Shown here piece after piece: positions 1-5,200 of a DNA stretch of 7,992 bases. Source of the stretch: Cyanobacteria bacterium UBA8803 (GTDB taxonomy: Bacteria > Cyanobacteriota > Cyanobacteriia > Cyanobacteriales > Coleofasciculaceae); contig DNXU01000077.1 in NCBI GenBank assembly GCA_003505715.1, forward strand, positions 1 to 7,992. The letters are read 5' to 3'. The stretch's first letter is position 1, and every line of letters starts with the position of its first letter. A program made the translations under genes and the position numbers. The notes beneath the pieces are model-generated. The model searched no databases. It was not told where the DNA came from and worked only from the letters and a program-made list of their open reading frames with translations.

Positions 1-66
1 GCGAACTTTGAAGTGTGGTTCCCCCCAAAGTTGGCAAACTTTGAACTCCGGTTCCCCCCAAAGTTG
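1..66. repeat. 33-bp tandem repeat, two visible units
   Basis: Units 1-33 and 34-66 align without gaps and differ at only 4 of 33 positions (3, 13, 15 and 16 of the unit). The array may continue beyond the window edge. The period is a multiple of three, so it stays in frame inside the partial secreted ORF on the minus strand and encodes an 11-residue repeat. The second unit continues into a perfect hairpin, CCCCCC (54-59), loop AAAGTT, GGGGGG (66-71). This resembles the C-run/G-run dispersed repeats common in cyanobacterial intergenic DNA, so it could be such an element captured in a coding frame. Confidence 0.75.
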
Positions 67-277
67 GGGGGCTAGGGGGGCTAAATGCAGTATTTTGAGG
101 TGGAGTGAGAGATGTGTGTACGCGGTAGGAATTCATGCTGCGGGCATCCAATAAGGACTGCTTGCTTGTAGCCGCATGGACACCCACAGCCATCAGGAAC
201 CCTAACAGCGTACAGAAAATGAATCCCAGCAACAGGTTTTTAAAGACTATTTTGTATAGATATGGGTGTACTGACAT
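1..277 (-). CDS. Partial secreted protein, N-terminus only (runs off left edge)
   Basis: Reading the minus strand from ATG at 277 gives 92 codons with no stop before the window edge. The N-terminus is a convincing Sec signal peptide: basic residues at K9 and K14, a hydrophobic core of about residues 15-33 (LLLGFIFCTLLGFLMAVGV), and a VHA-A cleavage site after residue 35. The mature part begins polar, then becomes Pro/Gly-rich (SPPSPPTLGGT). Residues 71-92 are two 11-residue repeats, PTLGGTGVQSL and PTLGGTTLQSS, encoded by a 33-bp DNA repeat. An in-frame TTG at 286 is an alternative start and is better spaced from a GGAG at about 297-300; a TAA lies further upstream in frame. I do not recognise the family. 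Since TpsA genes lie upstream on the same strand, a TpsB transporter or another TPS-associated exported protein is possible, but nothing visible proves it. A chance ORF through a repeat is the main alternative, and the signal peptide argues against it. Confidence 0.6.
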   Translation of the reverse strand, partial: MSVHPYLYKIVFKNLLLGFIFCTLLGFLMAVGVHAATSKQSLLDARSMNSYRVHTSLTPPQNTAFSPPSPPTLGGTGVQSLPTLGGTTLQSS

Positions 278-371
278 TTTTGCCAACCAATTTATTCTCC
301 GTTAACTTCTGTGCTGGGTATAACTTCAGGAGCATAGGAAGCTTACACGCCTTTTCATCATAAAAAATTGT

Positions 372-430
372 AGGGGCGACCCGCTGTTTAGGATTAGGTG
401 AGTGTGAAGAGAATTTATTGGGTCGCCCTT
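372..430. repeat. Long-loop inverted repeat, possible terminator
   Basis: GGGCGACCC at 374-382 is the exact reverse complement of GGGTCGCCC at 420-428. Outer A-T and G-T pairings extend the arms to 372 and 430. The loop is 37 nt. It is the only notable structure in the 249-bp gap (278-526) between the DUF4276 gene and the partial secreted gene. Read on the minus strand, the second arm is followed after a few bases by six T residues (367-362), so the RNA could act as a rho-independent terminator for the upstream ATPase/DUF4276 pair. The loop is unusually long for that. GGGCGACCC-type arms also resemble dispersed palindromic elements of cyanobacterial genomes, so it may instead be a small non-coding repeat or MITE remnant. 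The rest of the gap shows nothing I can name. Confidence 0.5.
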
Positions 431-526
431 GATGATGCTGAGATTAAAGGTAAAGCAAATCCCTGGAATGGGCGAGTCAATTAAGGTTATCGCATTCATC
501 CCCTATCCTCTAGAACGATGCCACAG

Positions 527-1126
527 TCAGAAAATCTCATCCCCCTCACAAAGACGGAGAATTGTATTCAGAAATGCTTTTAATTCAGGGCATACCTTAA
601 CCGCATCAATTAGATTGTTTTTCTCCAATATTCTTTTGGCGTCGCGGGCTTTGTTATAGCTACGACGTTTACCCTGTTCAAAAATTTCTTTAATCCGATA
701 GGACGGTGGGTTTTTATGATTGACCCACTCAGGTGAACCACTAGGTGCTGATCTATTACCTCCAGCTAATTGCTGAATTGTTGACCAAAATGGTAAAAGC
801 CAAGCCTCAAAATCATGCTGTGCTGCATGGGGATAAAAATTGGGGTTATTTCCGACCCATGCTGCCATTTTGGCTTTGGCATCTGCTGCATCTGTGAAGT
901 CATTTGTGCCTGTATAAACATCTGTGAGTGCGATGACTGCATTATAACCATCTTTCTCCAGAAGATTTTCAACAGTACGTCTAAGCTTATCGCCTTTAGG
1001 AATACGGCCTTCTTGAGGGATAAATTTGAGTTTGGGCATCTGTTCTAGGCGTGACTTGAGAAAATCTTGTAGCTTAGTCTTAAAAGCCATTTCAGTTTCT
1101 CCCTCAACTAAAATGGCGATTTTCAT
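527..1126 (-). CDS. DUF4276-type TOPRIM-like protein, partner of ATPase
   Basis: The product is 199 aa. It opens with a beta strand and an acidic loop, KIAILVEGETE (residues 2-12), the glutamate motif of TOPRIM-like folds (E8, E10, E12). It continues with ALTDVYTG (66-73, D69) and HDFEAWLL (104-111, with H104, D105, E107), then a basic Tyr/Lys-containing C-terminal helix (RSYNKARDAKRIL). This order and length match DUF4276 family proteins, commonly found beside AAA ATPases. I chose ATG at 1126 over an upstream in-frame ATG at 1156: it gives an ATGA overlap with the ATPase stop, has GGAGG six bases upstream, and starts directly at the conserved first strand. The overlap implies translational coupling and joint function. 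By analogy with split OLD-like or PARIS-like pairs it could be a nuclease effector controlled by the ATPase. That role is inferred; the family assignment is fairly firm. Confidence 0.82.
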   Translation of the reverse strand: MKIAILVEGETEMAFKTKLQDFLKSRLEQMPKLKFIPQEGRIPKGDKLRRTVENLLEKDGYNAVIALTDVYTGTNDFTDAADAKAKMAAWVGNNPNFYPHAAQHDFEAWLLPFWSTIQQLAGGNRSAPSGSPEWVNHKNPPSYRIKEIFEQGKRRSYNKARDAKRILEKNNLIDAVKVCPELKAFLNTILRLCEGDEIF

Positions 1127-2277
1127 GGTCGTCCTCCGATTATATTCATTGCCCAAAGCTGGTCTAGACTATAGTCTTCTAACCAATGACCTAAGTCCAT
1201 CGAGTCACCCCAAGACAGGGTTGTCAGACCATCTTCAGAATTGAGTATTAGCACCTCTTTAGGCTCTAGAAATCTAATCAATCTATCTGAGTGAGTTGCT
1301 ACAATTAGTTGGGTTCTTTGAGCAGCTTCTCTCATAACATGAGCTAACAGTCGCAACAACTCTGGATGCAAACTAACTTCTGGCTCATCAATCAGAGTAA
1401 GAGCAGATAAATCGCGGCTTTGCAAGAGAGTTACTAACCAGAGAAACCGCAGCGTTCCTTCAGATAGCTGATCCATGTAAAGGGGTTCGCGAAAGTTTCT
1501 GTCTTTCCAAGTCATTGCCAAAGTTCCTGCTGCTATAGGAGGAAACCCCAGTCGTTCAAAATCAGGAAAGGCAGCAGCAAGCGTGTCCTCGACTATTTCA
1601 AATCGCTCCGGATCGGTTTCCCGCAGATAATAGAGACAGGAGACTAAATCCTCTCCATTAGCACCTGGTAATTTTGCTGGACGCATTGGTTGAGGTAGAC
1701 GAACTGGACTTTTGGGAGCAAGATTTAATTCCCATGACTTATAAAAACTACAAGAAGCTAATTTCTTTCGCAAGGACTCTGGCTCCTGGTACATTTTAGG
1801 AACCTGAGAAAGTGAAGTTTCTAAAGGATTATGTTCCCAGTTCGGACGCAAAAGCTTTTGATCGTCTGTACTGAAATACTTGATATCTAACCCACGAGAA
1901 TCGATGTACTTTAAAGGTCTATCAGCAGATGGATCGCGCTGTTGGGTTAGAGTTTCTTGACCAATTTCATAGAACTGACCTTTAGTCACAAGTTTGAGGA
2001 AATAACGTAGCGGTTCCTGGTTTTGCACAGGCATTGACAAGGAGATTGCTACACTATCTGCCTTGTCTCGTGTCACCATCTGATTTAAACCACTCAACTC
2101 GGAAATTTGGGATTGTAACTGACCTTTAGCGGAATCTGCTAGGAGTGAGAATGTTTCTAACAAAGAAGTTTTGCCCACACCGTTAGCTCCAATCATTACG
2201 GTTAGAGGGCGCATATCCACTGAAACTGAAAACAAGCGCCGGAAGCCCTCGATAGTGATATGTTCAAATGTGTTCAT
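1123..2277 (-). CDS. AAA family ATPase (RecF/OLD-like, AAA_21 type)
   Basis: The product is 384 aa with all core ABC/SMC-type ATPase motifs. The N-terminal strand-turn ITIEGFRRL (7-15) precedes Walker A GANGVGKT (30-37). A helical and variable insert spans about 45-265. The signature motif is LSEGT (271-275), Walker B with the catalytic acid is LTLIDEPE (D297, E298), a D-loop-like SLHPEL follows, and the switch His is in ATHS (H329). The C-terminal WAMNIIGGRP tail is typical of this family. A GGAG lies six bases before ATG 2277, supporting the start. The stop overlaps the DUF4276 gene start by ATGA, so the two are co-translated. OLD, RloA, AriA and related proteins have this architecture, with the nuclease either fused or in a neighbouring gene; here no nuclease domain is fused and the partner is separate. 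The sequence shows an intact ATPase; a defence role is inference. It starts 52 bp after the exoprotein gene stop and could be read through from it or from its own promoter. Confidence 0.9.
   Translation of the reverse strand: MNTFEHITIEGFRRLFSVSVDMRPLTVMIGANGVGKTSLLETFSLLADSAKGQLQSQISELSGLNQMVTRDKADSVAISLSMPVQNQEPLRYFLKLVTKGQFYEIGQETLTQQRDPSADRPLKYIDSRGLDIKYFSTDDQKLLRPNWEHNPLETSLSQVPKMYQEPESLRKKLASCSFYKSWELNLAPKSPVRLPQPMRPAKLPGANGEDLVSCLYYLRETDPERFEIVEDTLAAAFPDFERLGFPPIAAGTLAMTWKDRNFREPLYMDQLSEGTLRFLWLVTLLQSRDLSALTLIDEPEVSLHPELLRLLAHVMREAAQRTQLIVATHSDRLIRFLEPKEVLILNSEDGLTTLSWGDSMDLGHWLEDYSLDQLWAMNIIGGRP
1133..1137 (-). promoter_or_regulatory. Shine-Dalgarno site deciding the DUF4276 start
   Basis: GGAGG on the minus strand lies six bases upstream of ATG 1126, inside the last codons of the ATPase gene. 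The ATG at 1156 has no comparable site, so the shorter start is preferred. This is the strongest ribosome binding site in the window. Confidence 0.75.
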
Positions 2278-2316
2278 CGCTCGCTCCCCCTCTAGCAGTT
2301 AAAATCCCTGCTGCTT

Positions 2317-2345
2317 AGTGTATAAATATTTACTTTACTTGACAA
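2317..2345 (-). promoter_or_regulatory. Candidate sigma70-type promoter for the ATPase/DUF4276 pair
   Basis: On the minus strand TTGTCA (2345-2340, 5/6 to consensus) and TACACT (2322-2317, 4/6) are separated by 17 bases. They lie just upstream of the ATPase gene and overlap the stop of the preceding exoprotein gene. The predicted transcript would have a leader of about 30 nt. This was found by eye in an AT-rich stretch, so chance is a real alternative. If real, the pair is transcribed independently of the exoprotein genes. Confidence 0.35.
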
Positions 2346-5170
2346 TTCTGTTGGTAGTACCTATCAGAAGATACTTCAGTAGAAGGATTAGCAACCAATC
2401 GCACCGTCCCATCTGCATCCTTCACCCAACCTGTAGCCTCAACTAACCGATTGGGGATTTGAGATTGGGGATTTGGGATTGAGGATTGGTGAGTAGAAGA
2501 TTCTGCTGTCCCCCCAATCTCTTCATCTTGACCGCTTCTAGAGACTCGCCAATCAATCCAACCCGGAGTAGAATTTAACGCCTCACTCGGAGTAGGAGGT
2601 AATCCGCCTCTACCCGTCATGACAAAGCTGTTGTTTCTCGCTTGAGACGCGCAAGTTTGAGCAATTTGATTGCTAGAATCAGCAACAGTTACAGGTAACT
2701 CGACTAATCCGCGATTGGGGTCAACTCCTTGGATATCAATTTGTACCGTGCCATTAAACTCAGGGCCTAAGTCAGACGTAGCGGTAATGTCACTTAATGG
2801 GGTTAGTCGATCCCGAAACTGCGTGCCGAAAATACCTTGAGCAGTAATCCTGACTCGACCTCCAGAACCTTGTTGAGCATTGGCGGTGATGTCGCTATTT
2901 TCTTTGGGTACTGCCACTAAAGTATCGGTATTAATAGTGATGTTGCCGCCCGTCGTATTCCCTGCATCAGTCCTAATCTGACTGTTACGACGTAATAAGA
3001 TATATTGCGACTCGAGGTTAATATTTCCCCCTTCACCAGAAACAGTTGAGGCATTGATGCTGCTTTTGTTATCAAGGATGATTTCATTGCCCACCACATT
3101 AATACTTCCAGCCTGCCCCGTTCCCAAAGCCCCGACAGTTACTGTTGCTCCATCCCAGACAATCAATTGACCGACATTCAGATTCAACTCTCCCCCACTC
3201 CCTGTAGCAGTAGGATTGGTCAAGTTGGCGACAATGCCGACTGATGCCTCAATTTTGCTACTAAATTGACCGTTATTAGCACTACCAATCACTGCAACTC
3301 TACCCGCATCAATCGTGATGTTCCCCGCCTTTCCTGCACCTAAAGAAGCCACAGAAACTATGCCTCCATCTCTTAAGATCAGCACAGGCGTAGAAATCCG
3401 CAGATTACCTCCTGAGGTATTGCTCAAGGTTTGAGCGGCAATGTAGCTGAGAGTTTGTCCCCCGTTCGCCAAAATTCCCGAGATGCCTGCTACTGTCACC
3501 GACTCCGTAGCTGTAATTGTTAAATCACCTCCTGGCCCACCAGCATTAGCAAACAGAAGGTTACCATTGTAACCACTATTGGATGAGCTTATCCCTGAGC
3601 CTTGAGCGATAGTCAGCCGTTTCGTGTCAACAGTAATATCCCCTGCCTTTCCGATACCGCCGATAGAATTTGTGGCAATTGCCGTTTGTAGAACAGTTCC
3701 AGCCAGAGAGCTTAACAAGTCTACGGATTCAGACGCTTTAATGCTAATAGTCCCCGATGCTCCCTCACTGCGGGTTATGCTCGCCAGAGCAGCTCCATCG
3801 CGCATAGTTAATTGTTCTGTTTCAATCGAGATGTCACCACCTGAGCCAGTACTTCCCTCCAATGTCCCATTGTTGATGGCAGCACCAATTATCTCAACCG
3901 TGTTGGCATAGATGGTCATTTTGCCGCCGTTTCCAGAACCAGCTGTTGCTGTACCAGCTGTTGCTCCATTTTGCAATACCAGGCGTCCAGTCTCAATTGT
4001 GATGTCTCCAGCAACTCCAGAACTCAAAGTGCCAGATTCCAACGCTATGTTTAGATCAAACGGGTTGAGCGTTCCCGATGTCAGATAGTTAGCTAAAAAC
4101 TGTTGATAGCTGTCAAATCCAATCCCGCTTAGTTCTACTAAGTCAGTAGCGCCAAGGTACACATCACCCCCCTGTCCCCCTCCCAGCGCTAGAGTGGAAA
4201 TTTGCGAGCCATCCCCAACCCGTAATGAATTAGCACGGATGCCAATTCCCCTACCGTCAATATTTCCCAGACTCAGTGCATAAATTCGCGAACTGCTGAG
4301 GGTGACGTTCCTACCTCGAATGTCTACCTTCCCACCACCCAGTCCACTGGTGTTGAGGGTAGCTCCACCAGATAATTGAATATTGCCCAAGCTCTGGATA
4401 TTGTCATAGTTGAAACTCAGGCCCAGTGGAGTTAGCTCAAAAATTACTAACCCAGGACTAGCGACGCTACCAAGCAAAATTTGTCCGGTATTTGCAGTTA
4501 AATTGCCGCCATTGAGTTGAATATCGCCGCCAACTAGCGCTAAAGTTTGACCGGGTTGTACTTCCAGGCCAGCATTAGTGGAAATGGGAATAGGAAGGTT
4601 TAGAGGTAGGAGTGGTATTGAAGTTTGCGCCTGGGATTGATTAATTATCCTGCCGGGATTCGACCCAAACTGCAAGCCAATGGGAACGTTAATTGTCAGT
4701 AGCGGTGGTGCTGTCGGATTGGTGGCGCTAAATTCACTGCCATCGGCAAATCGAATGCTACTAGCAGTGCTACCAATAAACGAACCGCCGATATTTAATC
4801 TGGCATTTAAACCAAAAATAATGCCGTTGGGATTGAGTAAAAATAAATTAGCTCCCCCGTTAGCGCGAATTAAACCATCAATATTAGAGATGTTACTCCC
4901 AGTAACTCGCGTCAAAATATTTTGAATCTCTGGGGCGTTGTTGAAGAAAGCTTCCCCATCCGTCGAGACCGAAAAATCTTGAAAACTATGAAATAAATTG
5001 CCGCCCTTTCTGGTGCCACCAGTAATTTCAATTAGATTGCCCTTGGGGGTAACGATGCTATTATTTGGTAGCGTTGTATCTGGGACAATTTGTGCTGAAG
5101 TAGAGCTATTCGCAGCCAGCCCAAGTAGAGAAATTAGACCAAGTTGCCAAAGGTGAGGATCGGGTTTCAT
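2330..5170 (-). CDS. TpsA-like exoprotein, filamentous haemagglutinin N-terminal domain (downstream paralog)
   Basis: The product is 946 aa. A signal peptide ends near TSA-Q (cleavage after about residue 26). The TPS/haemagglutination-activity domain follows: NLFHSF (58-63), ILTRVTGSNISNIDGLI (85-101), then NPNG (113-116) and IGGSFIGSTAS. Residues of about 265-740 are Gly/Thr/Asn-rich repeats of the GGDITIETxxLxxxDGA type, expected to form a right-handed beta-helix. The C-terminal part has CASQA (Cys840), MTGRGGLPPTPSEAL and VEATGW, a signature shared by many cyanobacterial TPS exoproteins. A second Cys is at 943. The protein should be Sec-exported and secreted or surface-displayed through a TpsB pore, which is not seen here. 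The binding target is unknown. No Shine-Dalgarno precedes ATG 5170, only 30 bases after the upstream paralog's stop, so translation may depend on coupling. Residues of about 741-896 are almost identical to the paralog although the N-terminal DNA has diverged. Family assignment is firm; adhesion or S-layer-like function is inferred. Confidence 0.92.
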   Translation of the reverse strand: MKPDPHLWQLGLISLLGLAANSSTSAQIVPDTTLPNNSIVTPKGNLIEITGGTRKGGNLFHSFQDFSVSTDGEAFFNNAPEIQNILTRVTGSNISNIDGLIRANGGANLFLLNPNGIIFGLNARLNIGGSFIGSTASSIRFADGSEFSATNPTAPPLLTINVPIGLQFGSNPGRIINQSQAQTSIPLLPLNLPIPISTNAGLEVQPGQTLALVGGDIQLNGGNLTANTGQILLGSVASPGLVIFELTPLGLSFNYDNIQSLGNIQLSGGATLNTSGLGGGKVDIRGRNVTLSSSRIYALSLGNIDGRGIGIRANSLRVGDGSQISTLALGGGQGGDVYLGATDLVELSGIGFDSYQQFLANYLTSGTLNPFDLNIALESGTLSSGVAGDITIETGRLVLQNGATAGTATAGSGNGGKMTIYANTVEIIGAAINNGTLEGSTGSGGDISIETEQLTMRDGAALASITRSEGASGTISIKASESVDLLSSLAGTVLQTAIATNSIGGIGKAGDITVDTKRLTIAQGSGISSSNSGYNGNLLFANAGGPGGDLTITATESVTVAGISGILANGGQTLSYIAAQTLSNTSGGNLRISTPVLILRDGGIVSVASLGAGKAGNITIDAGRVAVIGSANNGQFSSKIEASVGIVANLTNPTATGSGGELNLNVGQLIVWDGATVTVGALGTGQAGSINVVGNEIILDNKSSINASTVSGEGGNINLESQYILLRRNSQIRTDAGNTTGGNITINTDTLVAVPKENSDITANAQQGSGGRVRITAQGIFGTQFRDRLTPLSDITATSDLGPEFNGTVQIDIQGVDPNRGLVELPVTVADSSNQIAQTCASQARNNSFVMTGRGGLPPTPSEALNSTPGWIDWRVSRSGQDEEIGGTAESSTHQSSIPNPQSQIPNRLVEATGWVKDADGTVRLVANPSTEVSSDRYYQQNCQVK
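2451..2492. repeat. Six heptanucleotide repeats inside the 946-aa exoprotein gene
   Basis: The plus strand reads as six consecutive 7-mers: TTGGGGA, TTTGAGA, TTGGGGA, TTTGGGA, TTGAGGA, TTGGTGA. On the coding strand they encode a Ser/Pro/Asn/Gln linker (SSIPNPQSQIPN) just before VEATGW. The paralog has only three units at the same place (5340-5360). The difference of three heptamers is 21 bp, which keeps the frame. Degenerate heptamers of this kind (STRR sequences) are a known feature of filamentous cyanobacteria. Confidence 0.85.
2491..2950. repeat. Direct repeat copy A: 460-bp homogenised block of the exoprotein genes
   Basis: This segment aligns without gaps to 5359-5818 at a constant offset of 2868. 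I count 32 mismatches in 460 (about 93% identity), including an exact run of 77 bases at 2634-2710. The half nearest the gene 3' end (2491-2750) has 9 mismatches and the remainder (2751-2950) has 23. It encodes the conserved C-terminal module from GGNITINT to the Ser/Gln linker. Sequence on either side is much less similar between the two genes. Confidence 0.9.
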
Positions 5171-5190
5171 ATTGTTGGAGTTTAAAGGGA

Positions 5191-5198
5191 GCGATCGC
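5191..5198. repeat. HIP1 octamer in the 30-bp spacer between the exoprotein genes
   Basis: GCGATCGC is the highly iterated palindrome of cyanobacterial genomes. Two further copies lie inside the upstream exoprotein gene at 5900-5907 and 6699-6706. This copy occupies the short spacer (5171-5200) between the two tandem genes, which holds no terminator or clear promoter. It supports the assignment to a cyanobacterium. Confidence 0.9.
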
Positions 5199-5200
5199 TA

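Noticed and set aside
1..33. LPTLGG in the partial ORF as a sortase LPXTG signal
   Set aside because: It does not match LPXTG, lies near the N-terminus within a tandem repeat, and sortase anchoring is not expected in a cyanobacterium.
429..659. Plus-strand 76-aa ORF
   Set aside because: It is largely antisense to the end of the well-supported DUF4276 gene, has no recognisable domain, and lacks a convincing start site.
1127..1156. N-terminal extension of the DUF4276 protein from ATG 1156
   Set aside because: It would overlap the ATPase gene by 34 bp, lacks a good ribosome binding site, and adds ten residues before the conserved first strand. ATG 1126 has GGAGG and an ATGA junction.
2293..2317. 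AGCAG/CTGCT hairpin between the exoprotein and ATPase genes as a terminator
   Set aside because: The stem is only five base pairs with a 9-nt loop and is not followed by a T-run.
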